Shown here in pieces: positions 24,390-36,160 of a stretch of DNA of 64,000 bases. The DNA comes from Sympetrum striolatum (lineage: Eukaryota > Arthropoda > Insecta > Odonata > Libellulidae), in assembly GCA_947579665.1 (NCBI GenBank), contig OX388345.1, forward strand, positions 60,317,454 through 60,381,453. Direction: 5' to 3'. The first letter of the stretch is position 1. Every line of letters begins with the position of its first letter. The notes under the pieces are model-generated. The model searched no databases and was not told the DNA's origin. It saw only the letters and a program-made list of their open reading frames with translations. Position numbers and translations under genes: made by a program.

Positions 24390-24820
24390 ATTTTTGCATC
24401 TGATTCGTGCGGTGAAAGGGATCGCGTGCCGTCAAATCTATATGACGAAGCTTTTAATCGGATTCCCTTCGTTACACTCGCGGCGAAAGAGGCCCAAAAT
24501 CACATCCGACGTCATTTGCCAATATTGGGATGCCGCGCAACCACTTTGCGTAACCTCATTGGAGGCCCGCGTTTGATGAGACAATGGGACAAGTCTTTTT
24601 CGCCCAACTTCCTTTTTTTCCTCCAATTGCATTCTCCCAATTTGAGGCCGTGGTTTACCTCTCTTTCCGATGAGAGGAAGTGACGACGGTGGAGATGAAA
24701 AGACCCATTGTCGAGGGATGTTCTTTTTCTTGCTCGAGATTCATTTCACGGGCGCTTAGATGGTCCTGGATCTCTCATCTTTACCATACTTTTCATCCTA
24801 TGTCTCTCTCTTTCTTCTGA
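24390..24820. other. GC/CpG-richer island
   Basis: Overlapping open frames on both strands (24394-24683 plus, 24438-24632 minus) in GC-richer sequence. It directly precedes a tandem duplication. Confidence 0.3.
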
Positions 24821-25230
24821 TCCTTTAGAGTGCCGCTATTGCGATGACGAAAGCAACGAATCCTTTTGATTAACCAAAATGGTGGATTCCGAATTATGGG
24901 CATTCAATGATTTCTATGAGAAAGATCACAACTCTCGATCTATGTGTAACGGTGCTCCAACTCGCCTCCTGTACCTATCGATACGTGGTTTATATTATCT
25001 GTTAATGATTTATTGTTTATATTTGTATCCTTTTAGATTTCCGCTATTGCGATGACGAAAGCAATGAATCCTTTTGATTAACCAAAATGGTGGATTCCGA
25101 ATTTCGGGCATTCAATGATTTCTATGAGAAAGATCCTCTCGAACATTGTGTAATGGTGCTCCAACTTACCTCCTCTACCCGTCGATACGTGATTACTATT
25201 ATCTGTTAATGGTTTATTGTTTATATTTGT
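24821..25230 (+). repeat. Two-copy tandem duplication, period about 208 bp
   Basis: CCGCTATTGCGATGACGAAA occurs at 24833 and again at 25041, followed in both copies by GAATCCTTTTGATTAACC, by GGTGGATTCCGAATT and by GATTTCTATGAGAAAGATC. The copies keep the same order to GTTTATATTTGT, with scattered substitutions and a short indel. Much better conserved than the 21.7-kb duplication. Confidence 0.9.
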
Positions 25231-25364
25231 GTTTTCTTTTATACTACGAGTGCAATTTGCAATTAATTGGTGTAAGTGCAGGTTTGAATTTTAACGGGGG
25301 ATAATGTATTACCCAGTTGTCAACAATTGTATTTCTGGAAAAGGATATAAATAATGATTAACTT

Positions 25365-25540
25365 AAGAAAAAGCGGACTTAAGAAAGTCGGAGGGAGCAG
25401 GAATCGACCCCGGATAGAAGAAGATTCCTGGTTCGGCTCCCGGCCCATTCAGGCTTTTTCAAGTCCGTTTTTTCTTGATATTCTTCTGGGTGTAGGCCCT
25501 TATGTACAAAAATACCTTAATCCTTTTCCTCATGATTTAC
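25365..25540. mobile_element. Head-to-head composite of SINE family 1 halves
   Basis: The right half (25418-25475, plus) reads GAAGATTCCTGGTTCGGCTC, with B-box-like GGTTCGGCTCC at 25430-25440, and the family tail CTTTTTCAAGTCCG. The left half (25365-25413) is the same 3' half inverted, with a B-box-like GGTCGATTCC on the minus strand and GACTTTCTTAAGTCCG. On the right, after the tail, comes an inverted copy of the family 5' block (CTTATGTACAAAAATACCTT). Imperfect 13-bp direct repeats (TGATTAACTTAAG 25355-25367, TGATTAAGTTAGG 25541-25553) may be its target-site duplication. Confidence 0.7.
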
Positions 25541-25553
25541 TGATTAAGTTAGG

Positions 25554-28269
25554 TAAACCGATTTAAGGATAGCTTAAAAAATACTAAGGACACTATCTCG
25601 CAAGCAAAATCCTTGGAAATACTACATTGACATTAAACCTGTAAACTTTACCGCATTCAATCCTATTTAAAGCTCGTTAACTTTTTTCTCTCACCTTTCT
25701 TAAATTTCAATGAATATATCATTCTTTAATATCCTTAGATCTTTTTTAATTCTTATATCGCATAACCCTTGACACGAATTACGACATTAATATACGAGTA
25801 TAAAGTGAGAAATTAATTATTTAATAACAACGGTTCTCCATCGAAATTCATAAAAGACTTTCGTATATCTACCATCATAGGTTAAATTCTTTATCTCATG
25901 GATATATTGTATAATATTACGACATTTTATTAAGATAACCTACCGTATGTTGGACTTATTTTTTTACAGGCAATAATTTTCCCTTTTCTTTCGAAAACCG
26001 TATATAAAAACGTAACAACCAATATAATTAAAGTTATGTTTTTCACATCGAGACCATTTGCATTCATATATCATCTAAATCACCTCGGTGATTCAAAGTT
26101 ATGATGAGGGCAATCTTTATGTGCAGTGATTTTATATTTGTGATTCGTCAACAGTGGCTGTTTCAAAAGTATCTATGTTTAATCGGTCAATGCTCAGTTT
26201 AGATCAAGTGCTTTCAAAACATCGAGTAAACATACGCATAAATATCTAAAGAAATAAATGAAATTTTCCCATTCGGCCGCTCAACAGTTACTTTAAAATC
26301 AAAATTCCCAGGCGTCGGTGAATCGTTGAATCCTCTAAATATAACCTCACCAACACAACCTGACGCATTCCTATAGCCTTTCATCGATGCTCTTAGAGTA
26401 TGTAAATAGAGCAACAACGCAGTGCCTTTTTTTCAGCGTGCACTCGCCACTGGTGACAGCTGCATAGCTACCGAAATACCTATAAAACAGACTGTCAAGG
26501 TTTCTTTTACCTTGACTTTGACCGTCCCTCAGCTTTTGCTTTTGCCTTTTTGGTATTCTGTTCTCATATTTTTCGATTTATTTTCTATCTTGTTTCTAAA
26601 TTTCTATATCCTTTTTAAGCGAGAATTTTTAATTATTTATCGCACACCATATGTCTTTCTTACTCATTGATTTCTTTAGCTGTATTTAACATCTAATTTA
26701 AAGACATCTTCTTTCAATAAATATTTTCTTTATTGCACTAAAATTTACTCTGGGGGCGTAACGCCGTTTTGTTTAATCTTTATGAACAAATATCTCTTTC
26801 ATTCCTCATAAACTGTTTTCTTATTTGAGGTATCCTTTCCTTTTTTACATTTTTCCTTTGCTGGAGCATCAAGAACTCATTTTTTCAAATATACTCGAGA
26901 TTTTACATTTGGTGACGTTATTTCCTTATTAACATATCATCCGATTCTATTTTGTGATTTGGGCTACGCGTTACAGGATCGATCCTACTTTTCAGTTGAA
27001 AGTCTGAGTTTTAAGGATATTAAAGGGTGAACTAATCAGAGCTGAAATATTAAAACGGCAGCGTTATTTTATTTATATTAAATATTTTTTTCTATTTTCC
27101 ATTTGAAATTGGGGAAACTAAAGCGGGTTAGATACTTTCATTTATTTATTGATGTTTTCAGTATAATGGAAATAGATTAAATGAGTCTTGTTTTGTCCGA
27201 AATATTCCAGCGATTAAAACAACAGTTTTATTTTAAATGAGGAGAACTGTAAGTAAGCGATATAATACAATCTTATTTTAATGAAATAAGTAAGTCAGGA
27301 TAGTAGTGACATTATAAAACTCATTGATAAATGCATTGAGTGTAGTCACAATTATTTTCTCAGAAAGGAATATGGAATCGTGTTATTTCTCACAAACATC
27401 ATAGTTAATAGAAAGGAGTTAATATACAACACTGGAGTACGAATTGTAGTTTTCATGTAGCAGTTACTAATGATTTAAATTTCTTCCGATTGTTACTCCA
27501 CCAATACAATATCTGCGTACGCAATCCTCATAGCATCAACCTTATTAATCGGCATTGATTAATCTTCTTTGATTAACATGTAAACACCTTAGATATTTTT
27601 ATGAGATTATAATTTTATCTTCCATTGCTCAACATCACCCATCACTGGCTTTCTGTTTTCAGAAAAATTGTAAATATACACTACTGCCTACCAATTTTAT
27701 CCTTCTTCTGTAGCCAAATTCAAGTCATCACATCAAATAATCTATTTATTCATTTTAAACAAATTTAACAGTAAGGGATATGAATATTTGAATACATAAT
27801 CCAGATTATTAAGGGGCATCAAATTAAATTCTGATTATGAGAAGAATAAATGCAAAGAATACTTTATTATTAGATTGAGAACAGAACCGTTATTTCCATA
27901 ACCATTAATTCGTTGGCAAATTGTTAAAAAAGCTGATAAAAAGGAATTAAGAACAATTCCACTAAATAATTAGTTTTATTAAACCCGCGGAACTAATTTT
28001 CATCAACATTCAAATGCGGAGGCCAATGCAAGGATTAAATAAATTGAAAATAATTAAAGTGAGCTCAAAACCAAGCAAGGAAGACATTTTGTGAAATCGA
28101 TTCAGCTGTTCAGGAACAACAATGGAAGACAACTAGCACTGTTCAAATAAGTAATGATAAATGTGAGGAATAATAGTGCAATAAAAGAAAGTGACGGATA
28201 GAAACAGGTCCATGACCCCCGTCATAGTTCAGACGGAAAATTAACCGATCGGCTAACAATAAGTCAATT
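25554..28269. other. AT-rich sequence, no feature supported
   Basis: Long AT-rich stretch. A few chance frames (26214-26417 minus, 26422-26670 plus) and a 7-bp-stem palindrome near 26498-26518 are all that stand out. No gene or repeat boundary. Confidence 0.4.
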
Positions 28270-29345
28270 TCTTATTCGCCCTTCATTTTCGATGTTGATC
28301 CACAATTTCAGCAATATGTCAGCGTAATTCGCGCGTCACTCAGTTCGGCATAACACTGCTCCGGAAAGCGGGGCACGGAAGTAAATCTTTCAGTTTATCG
28401 AAATTTTTAATTAACGTGACGTAATTACCATTGACAAGCTTTTAAATTGGGTAGGCGTCACTCAGGACGGCTCTAATGGGATGTTGTACTGGAAATAGAA
28501 CATGAATCAATCATCCCGAGACCCCTCTATCGCGTCGCAGGGGGGAAGAGGGCTCTTCTCTGTTTAAAACACTTCTTTCGTGCGGAGCCGTTAAAGAAAT
28601 CGCCGAGGACTTCCTTTTTTCCAGATGCACCGTTTCGAATCGCAACTTCGAAATTTCTGCGTGGGAATTAGCAATCGCGCAATCCCGCTTTCAAGTTTAT
28701 CGACGGCCGATGAACGAAGCAAAGGATCGGAAATTCCATTGGTCAATCTTCATGAAGCGTTTTATCCATCCCTTACGTGACGCGCGCTCCCCGCGACTGT
28801 GAAATCGTGAGTTTTGGTTACGGGCGGGCTTTGATAACGTTAGAAATTACGCGATAAACCGATTTCGGAGCTTTAAGCCTCGGCCGGCGTTTTTAACTGG
28901 AAGCGAGGAAATTTCGTCGTTGGAGTTCAATATAAACGTTTTAGAGCGACGTTGTATCCACTTCACATTCCGGCCGTCCCATTTTCACCGTCTCTCTCTC
29001 TCTCCCGCTTTCTCTTTTGACCTCCCCAAACAAATTACGTTCCACTTCCTCGCTAATCTTGTCGTCTCTAGCCTCTCCCTCGTCTCTTTGCCATTTTTGT
29101 TCCAATTCCCGTTCCTCGTGCGAGTGGAATTTTAAAATGGAGGAATATGCAAACCGATGTGGATTTTTATTTTCCGAGGGCGCTTTCTGTTGTTGTCGGA
29201 GTGCTAAGGTGGTTTCTAAACTTGATCGTCGCTGTCTAAATCCCTGTTTATGCTATTTAAACGGGGTGACAGTCGCAAAAACCTAGCAAAGCTGCTCGAA
29301 TGCGAACCGCTGGAGCGGACCGCTGCTGCCATTTACTGAACCGCG
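28270..29345. other. Largest GC/CpG-rich island
   Basis: About 1 kb with many CpGs, including GCGCGTCACT, GACGCGCGCTC, CTCGGCCGGCG and AACCGCGAACGG. Open frames are short (28920-29135 and 29017-29286, plus). No CDS is supported. It looks like a conserved non-coding or promoter-type island escaping CpG decay, but no core promoter motif lets me fix a start site. Confidence 0.35.
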
Positions 29346-30088
29346 AACGGAAGTGAACCTTTTTGTAAAAGTGGTTCGTTTTCCCTCCGATCCTGATTCA
29401 TGCATTGCAGAACAACTTACGGAGGACTAACTCGGATATGCTATATCGATTACAAAATGCATACATTAAATGCAACATGTTTTGATTTCAGAGGGAAAAT
29501 GTTTATTTTAGAAATATGTTATGTGTGAATTTATTTAATGTCGAATGATTATTTTATTAATGTATGGCGTAAAATTTGATCGCTCGGAAGCCGACTGAGT
29601 GTGAAATATAAACTAATCATTACACCTGCTCAAATAAAAATGATTTTTATTAAAACTTATTGCTCGACCAATGGTCGGGAAGTGAGATGATGCTGAACGC
29701 CTACACCTCACAAAACAGTGTGACCGTTTTTTCAACGGGGGTATTAATGTATGGTTTGTGTATACAGTCCACAAACAATACAAAATTCCGAAATTATACA
29801 CTCGAAGGTTTGTTATTCAAATGTAGTTTTTCTAAAATCTCGATTCATTTGAATGAAATGAAGTGATGAAGAGATTTCCATGTACTGTGTGAGTTTTTCT
29901 GGAGCCCGTTAATTAGGGTTATAAAGTAGATCTTATTTGTAAAGCTTTTTCCCCATCATGAGTTATTAGGTTGCATTTGATGCTACTAAATGAAGTTGTG
30001 CGATCATTTATGTACATATAGACGCATGGATATGTAGATTGGAAACTGTACTTTGGCTGGAACGAATGAACTCAGACTATATTCAGAC
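29346..30088. other. AT-rich sequence, no feature seen
   Basis: Short opposed frames at 29613-29866 only. Nothing recognised. Confidence 0.4.
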
Positions 30089-30178
30089 TATATATTTAAA
30101 GGGTTAGGTGTAAGAAGAGACTTGATAGTCTCAATCTCGCCCTGAATAAAGTCCTTTATTATTATTATTATTATTATA
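30089..30178 (+). mobile_element. LINE 3' end with ATT tail
   Basis: GGGTTAGGTGTAAGAAGAGA, then CTCAATCTCGCCCTGAATAAAG, shown in two overlapping parts as CTCAATCTCGCCC and CCCTGAATAAAG, then (ATT)n at 30157-30178. The same ending appears at 32.85-32.93 kb and in reverse at 18.6 kb. 5' truncation is severe; only the 3' UTR end is identifiable. Confidence 0.7.
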
Positions 30179-30600
30179 TTCTGCCAGATTACTTATTTTT
30201 CTAATGGAAATAGCTTGCCTACCGTTGTATTTCATCCTATTTCGTTCCCTTCCCATTTTTATTGCCATCCAAAAGGCACTTGTCCTGATTTTATAAATTT
30301 CCATTACCTTTATTCCATCCTCTCTATTTGTCTTTTGCATTCCATCCCCTATTATCGCTTCCATTTCCTTCTCTCTCTCCCTTGCTTTAACTTTTTGACC
30401 TCCCGCCCCCACAACCACCCTTCGACTGCCTCCCTTACGTCCCAGGAGGCGCTGAATTACACCCACCATAGTGTCCACTACGCAATCCATTTCTCTCTCC
30501 CCCCCCCCCCCCCCCACAATCCTCCCCCTTTTTTAACTTTCTACCCTTCTCCCTCGCAATCTCCCCATCTCTATCTCTGAGGTCCCTATCCCCATTGTAT
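30179..30600. other. Pyrimidine-rich sequence with a 17-base C run
   Basis: Strongly C/T-biased plus strand with a poly-C tract at 30499-30515. Opposed 121- and 128-codon frames (30215-30580 plus, 30131-30517 minus) follow from the bias; the minus frame even reads through the ATT microsatellite as poly-N. No gene supported. Confidence 0.4.
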
Positions 30601-31211
30601 TTGTATCTATTTTGTTCATTTTAGTAGAGTTGTCCTAGAGGTAAGGTATTGTAATGCATCTTGAAGCATTTTGAAAAAATAGCTCTGTGAAAGGAAAGTG
30701 CATTGTCCAGAAAGAAGGAGAGTTCATTACGATCACCTAAAATCGTGTAAAGAAATTAATAGAAGTGTATTATTAACCGAAGATGTTGACAAAATAAACG
30801 TATTTTAAACCGTCAGGGCAAGCTCTTAGAGGTTCTTACGCTGTGCATTCGGTAATACTCGTGTATTACTTCTAAATTGAGGATTCCCGTTGTTAGGAAT
30901 AGATGAATTACTTTAAACATCAAGGCACACCTGGAGTAAATGTCTATTCTTAAAAAATGCTTAGATGTTTTATTTTAAATTTTTCCTCAAAAGCAATCCC
31001 TTCGTTAACTTACATTTATGTTATTTGGTAGAAACTTTACGTAGACGCAATTGGCTGCTCGCGCGTTCCTACTTCTGAGAATTTTTCTTGGGGATAGACA
31101 TTACGGCTTTCCGTCATCCTATATGTTGCTACATTGATCTCGAAATTAATAGCTGTGGATAGGGAATCCATAGTCATTCCTGAAGGATTATTAGTTAACT
31201 TTCTTAAACAC
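30601..31211. other. AT-rich sequence, no feature seen
   Basis: Nothing recognised. Confidence 0.4.
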
Positions 31212-31268
31212 ATATAATGGGTAAATGTGTATATAATGGGTAAATGTGTATATAATGGGTAAATGAGT
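31212..31268 (+). repeat. Three-copy 19-bp minisatellite
   Basis: Three adjacent copies of ATATAATGGGTAAATGTGT at 31212-31230, 31231-31249 and 31250-31268. The third differs by one base. Confidence 0.95.
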
Positions 31269-31780
31269 GCTTGCTGTATTTTTTGTATTCCGTGTTACTC
31301 AGAATTAGTCCATTAGTTTGTTATACCCAAAACAGTGATTAGCTTTCTCGGTAAGAATGTTTTGAAAGCAAAGCTACTTTACAAACTTATATGATTTATA
31401 CATTTTTTTATATGGTTTGAAATCCAGCATACATTTTTTTAAAGATTCCTTCTTTTCCTTTTAATTGGGATCACTTTACCACTTTCCTTCCTATATCATG
31501 TTCCTTTCATTAATTATGATTCTGATGTTATCAATCCTTGCTCAGCTCTTTATTCCTCTTTCTTTTCACATAAGTCTTCCTCTACTCTATATCTCTCTTT
31601 TTCCCCTTCCTCTTTCTCTTTTTATCTTTATCCTTTTAGTTTTAATGTTTCCTTCTCTTTCCCATCCCTTTTCACCCTCTTCTCGTATCTTTTACATCTT
31701 TCTTTCCCTTTTATCCTTCGTCATTCTTCTTTTCCTTCTGCATACTTTATTCATCGTCCCCTCTGCCCCATCGTCTTTAA

Positions 31781-32349
31781 CACTAGAAGGACGGCGATGG
31801 TCATTTTACCACTTTTCAGCGTTTTACTTCAAAATTTTTTGTTAAATATTTTTAATTTTTTTAAACCGTTGGACTGTGGGTGATACCATCCCAAATTCAA
31901 TATGAACGAATTAAAATTTTGTTATCACTAATGTGGTACCTTTTACATCATAGTATACCTAGAAAGACGGCAGGTGTTCATTTGATCACTTTTAAGTCAA
32001 ATATTTACCATTTTCTCCAATTTTTTAAAATATTTTCTGCAGTTATTTACATTTGACTAATTTATTAAATTAATAACCATAGAAATGATATTTCAAAGGA
32101 ACGTGAGTAGAGCATAATTATTATTCGAAGTCCTATAAGTGAAAATAATTAACTCTTCGCTGTATCTAGAAAATTGTTTATATCGATCGATGGAAAAGCA
32201 GTAACTTAATGTTGCCATTAGCATTTAGATACGCCTAAAACAATTACATGCCTCCAAGATGCATAGAAGCAATAAAAAAGGTATTGAGAAACGAAGTGGT
32301 TAAATTACCACTTCCTTCTTGGTAGAGCGAAACTCCCGTCCTTCAAGTG
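31781..32349. mobile_element. Non-autonomous piggyBac-like transposon
   Basis: The 569-bp element starts CACTAGAAGGACGG (31781-31794) and ends CCGTCCTTCAAGTG (32336-32349), which are inverted copies with one mismatch. It is flanked on both sides by TTAA (31777-31780, 32350-32353), the strict target of piggyBac transposases. Copies of the surrounding array show the uninterrupted site as ATCTTTAATATCCC, so the boundaries are confirmed within the window. A second AGAAAGACGG-like segment lies internally near 31970. The AT-rich interior has no transposase, so mobility would need a partner in trans. Confidence 0.88.
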
Positions 32350-32735
32350 TTAATCCTTTTTCCTCTTCTATTCCCTATCTCCATGAAACGTAAAGCTTAG
32401 TGGATGCTTTTAATGTTTCCCTCTCTTTCTCATCCCTGTTCGTATCTTATCTTTTATTTCTTTCCTTCCTTTCCATTCTTCTGTTGTTCCCATTCTCCTC
32501 TGCTTACTTTCTTCATTGTCCCCTCCGCGATATCATTTTTAATTCCTTTTTCTCTTCTCTTCCAAATCTCAATGAAATGTAAGGCGTAGCAGCTACTTTA
32601 AATTTTTCCTTCACTTTCCCATCTCTCTTCACCCTCTTCTTCTCTTATCATTTACATATTTCTTTCCTTTGCAATCTTCCGTCGTTCTCCATATTCTTCT
32701 GCATACTTCCTTAATGTTCTCTTCCGCCACATACT

Positions 32736-32940
32736 TTCTAAGAATTTTTTTTATTCTTAGGTATCTCAGACTCTCTTAGGTTTTTAAATCCACAATTCTT
32801 CTAGTTGTTTCTCATACAATTCTCTTTAATTTAATTATTATATAATTAATGAGGATTGAGGTTGGATTGAAGAAGATACTTTTAATCTCAATCTCGCCCT
32901 AATAAAGATGATTATTATTATTTTTTTATTATAATTTTTT
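32736..32940 (+). mobile_element. LINE 3' end inserted in the tandem array
   Basis: Sequence foreign to the array contains GAGGTTGGATTGAAGAAGAT, CTCAATCTCGCCCTAATAAAG and an ATT-rich tail, the same ending as at 30.1 kb. (The second motif is given as two overlapping parts: CTCAATCTCGCCC and GCCCTAATAAAG.) The array stops after CCGCCACAT and resumes at ACTTTTAATTTTTCC, so the insertion interrupted unit C. Confidence 0.75.
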
Positions 32941-33145
32941 ACTTTTAATTTTTCCTTCAATATCCCATCCTTTTTCACCCTCTTCTTCTCTTATCATTTA
33001 CGTCTTTCTTTCCATTTCACTCTCCTGTCCTTCCTCTTCTTTCCTGCGTACTTTCTTCATTGTCCCCTCCGCCACATCATCTTTAATATCCCTTTCCTCT
33101 TCTATACCCCTTCTCAATGAAAAGTAAAGCTTAGCGGCTGCGGTA

Positions 33146-33560
33146 ATGGCCCCAATGGCCCTTCTCATCAGTCCAAATTGCCCCTCTCCACCTTTTTTCT
33201 CTCTCCCTTTTCCACTTTCACTTCGCTTTTCCTCCGCCATTTATCCCCTCTTCCTCCTTCCCTCCCTTCGCTATGTCAACGCACGCTTATGTCCGGCTCG
33301 ACTCATTAAGACCCTTTGCGCCCAACGGACCATCGAGGATATTTTTGAAATTGTGGGACGGGTGGAAAGAAGGGGCGCCGAGGGATGTTGAGGTCGGAAC
33401 TGTTAGTTTCCAATGGTGACGGACCTCTCCATCCTAGTGTGAAATTAAGGTTTAGTGCCCATTTTTCGACTATTTTTCTTCTCTTTCCCAGGTGTTCGTT
33501 TTGATTCGGTTCTCGTCCGCTTTAATCCATCTTTTTGCCTCTTTCGTTTCTGTATAGGAA
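33146..33560. other. GC-richer island
   Basis: GC/CpG-richer sequence continuing from the array. A good acceptor-like run TTCTTCTCTTTCCCAG at 33476-33491 is followed by an open hydrophobic frame of 21 codons to a TAG, without a donor, so no exon is called. Confidence 0.3.
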
Positions 33561-34430
33561 GGACTTCGTATTTGAGTAGTGTTTTTCTTCTCTTGTTTGA
33601 TAATTCTGACGGTTTTTAGAGGTTACTAAAATGGAATATATATTAGAAAACTTTAACATCTCGTCGGAGAAATGTTATTATGTCGATTGATAATAGTCTT
33701 ATGAATGACAATTTTAATGTGTAAGGATAGTTTATTCATTAAATTGTGTTTTTAAGTTGTTCCTTAATCTGGGAAGAATGCCCTATATTTATGTTTGGAT
33801 GCTTGTAAAATATATTTAATTAGATTATTGACTAAAAGAAATTCATAGTATTTTTAGAAATGAAAAAACCAAGAAATTTTTACGCTCCATAAACAGTTCG
33901 GAAACCAAAGAAAAATATTTGTTTTTTTTTTCTTTCCTTTTTGTTCCTACGAACAATTTATAATATTTAATTTTACATAATTTGTTTGAGTAATGGGTCA
34001 AAAATTATTAAAATTCCTTTTCATTATTAACGTCACCCAAATGTAGAGATTAACTATTACATAAAAATATCCCAGTATGCCGTAGCAAAAAAGAGGTAGC
34101 AGTCAAGCATTTTTTTCCCTAAGCCATTTTCTGTAGTACAAGCAAATGTCAATTCATTCTATGCAATGCATGAATCAACAAATAGTTCTAGAAGTTGCAG
34201 TAACGTTTTTTTCATTATTTAGTAGGAAACATCTTTAGGTCCATTTAGATATTTAAAGTGTTGAGGCGGATGATTTAAATTAAGGAAAATATTAATACCG
34301 CATGCCTTTCGATGAAATAACATACGTCATTTTATCATATTTTCATGAGTTTCTTTCTTCTTCATGAGAACCTATAGTGATGAAATCTAATCTATTTATC
34401 CATTTCTTATTGTGTAAGCCTTACCACGTA
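33561..34430. other. AT-rich sequence, no feature seen
   Basis: AT-rich with T runs; no gene or repeat recognised. Confidence 0.4.
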
Positions 34431-35330
34431 AAGGAGAGACTGAATCTAATAATCAAATCTACCGCTCCACCGTTTTCTGATGACCGAGTCGTTCTATCCA
34501 TTTACCCTACATTCGATTACTATATCGGACGACGCTATTTTTTCTCTTCCAAACCCCCGATAAGCGCTAGAGAGCACGTTATCTACAACTCCGCACGTTT
34601 TAATTAAAAACACCGCAAAAAATGAAAAAATAGCCGTAGCATATCCTTCCCACCGTAGAAATAAAAAATGTGAGGGAAAAAAGATTAGATGTCCCTCTTG
34701 TAGATAAACACCACAACAAACCGACTCTTCAAATCGTCCCACTGCATCTGGACGTAATCTTTCCGAAGATCTTTTATTACCGCACTTCCTTTGTGCTCCA
34801 ATCCACCTGCCCTCCCCTCCGCTCCCTGTTACAAGGGCGAACAGTCCACTTCATCATTCACATACAAGGCCCCTATCAGTCAGTGTACGACACTCCACTA
34901 ATAGCTACCTCTCCTTGTCTCTCACTCGTTCCCGCTATCTCTTTAGGCCTTATAGATAGACCAGGCCTAGATTGTGGGGAAGAGTCATAATGCAGGAATA
35001 GACAAAGGGCCGTAAAGGGAAACTAGGAAGACGCAGTTGGGGCATAGGAACGTGGGACCAAAGCACGGGCTCATGTCAGGTGTGAGAAATCCTTTTATTC
35101 TCATCACGTCCGTACGTGCTTGCCCCTGACTCCGGCTGATAACCAGCTTTTGCAACGCTCTTTCCTCTACCCCTTCTTCGACCCCCATTCGCCCCTTGGG
35201 CAGTAAGAGCTGCTGGAGTGGTCACCGCCTTTGGCACCTCCACCCACTCTCCCAGCAGCTGCCCTCTTTCTCTCTTTCTCCACCTCTGTTTCCGCTTCTT
35301 CCTCTACGTCTCGCTTTCTTTAATTTCTCT
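34431..35330. other. GC-richer island with a long imperfect hairpin
   Basis: GC-enriched block with short frames on both strands. GAGCTGCTGGAGTGG near 35206-35220 pairs with CCACTCTCCCAGCAGCT near 35255-35272, giving an imperfect hairpin of about 65 bp. No protein recognised; the hairpin is not clearly microRNA-like. Confidence 0.3.
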
Positions 35331-36160
35331 CTTTTCAAAAAAATCGAAATTGAAATCTTTTTTGAATTATTCTACTCCTAAGTTTTCTTTAAGCCAGAAT
35401 GTTTGTATACATTAAAATTTTCACCTGATTAAGTTTAATCTTTGATTCTCTTTAGTTATGTCTAAGTTTCGTTTTTTTCGTTTAACTTAAAATTATTTGT
35501 TATTTCGTTAGCTAATTATACTCATAATATAATACTTTTAGAACAATTTCCTTCTCTTTTATTTTGTCATAGCATATTTTGGTATTCTCTCGGTTTCTCC
35601 AATCTTTTAATCCACAAGTTTTTTTTCCGAGGGTTAATACTAGATCAGCTTCAAGTTTTTTCAGTACTCTGAGAAAAGTTTTTCTCATTAGATTACTATC
35701 TTTCTCCTACATCTTTACAATGTAACCTGGGTATTCATCCTTTAAAATACCTAAAATATTAAACTGTATATCCGTATGTGCTATATATGTGTTATTCTTT
35801 GCTCTAATCACTCATCTTTTCTTTACGAACCTTTCTTAATTCCTATGTAACTCTTTCATTTTTTATCAGTTTCATAATAATAATAATAATAATAATATTT
35901 ATATAGTCTCAGCCATTTTAAAATAAATATATTTTTGGTATATATTCTTAAGGGGTATAGTAAAAGCTTAAACTTCAATCTTTTTCAATTAAATCATTTA
36001 AAAGATTGATTTTTACGTGGCTAATTTTGTAAATAATAGCTGAAAAGTATGACAGAAAATTCGTTCTTCACACATATGCCACTTTTAATGTGTAATTTCA
36101 GTACTCCTCTTCTCCTATTACGAGCATCCTAAATCTATGCCTTTCTCCTGTTCTTCTGCT
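35331..36160. repeat. AT-rich DNA with an ATA microsatellite
   Basis: AT-rich, with (ATA)n at 35873-35897. Nothing else recognised. Confidence 0.6.

Larger units (their letters stand above)
31641..33145 (+). repeat. Four-copy pyrimidine-rich tandem array, unit about 190 bp
   Basis: Units begin near TTTTAATGTTTCC or TTTTAATTTTTCC. They share CCCATC, CACCCTCTTCT, TTTACATCTTTCTTTCC, TTCATTGTCCCCTCCGCCAC and an end AATGAAA-GTAAAGCTTAGCGGCTGC. Copy A is 31641-31780 plus 32354-32405, copy B 32406-32596, copy C 32597-about 32735 and copy D 32941-33145. Copy A is split by a TTAA-flanked element and copy C is cut short by a LINE end. Long open frames on both strands inside the array are products of its C/T bias. 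Confidence 0.85.

Noticed and set aside
30131..30517. 128-codon minus-strand ORF
   Set aside because: It reads through the ATT microsatellite of a LINE tail and the poly-C run; an opposite-strand frame of similar length exists.
31212..31268. CRISPR-like or regulatory repeat array
   Set aside because: Three directly adjacent 19-bp units without spacers form an ordinary minisatellite, and the DNA is clearly eukaryotic.
31465..31845. 126-codon ORF near the pyrimidine-rich array
   Set aside because: Runs through the array and into the TTAA-flanked transposon; C/T bias alone yields F-, L- and S-rich frames.
35206..35272. microRNA precursor hairpin
   Set aside because: The stem is short and interrupted, with a loop longer than usual. 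No small-RNA evidence is available from sequence alone.
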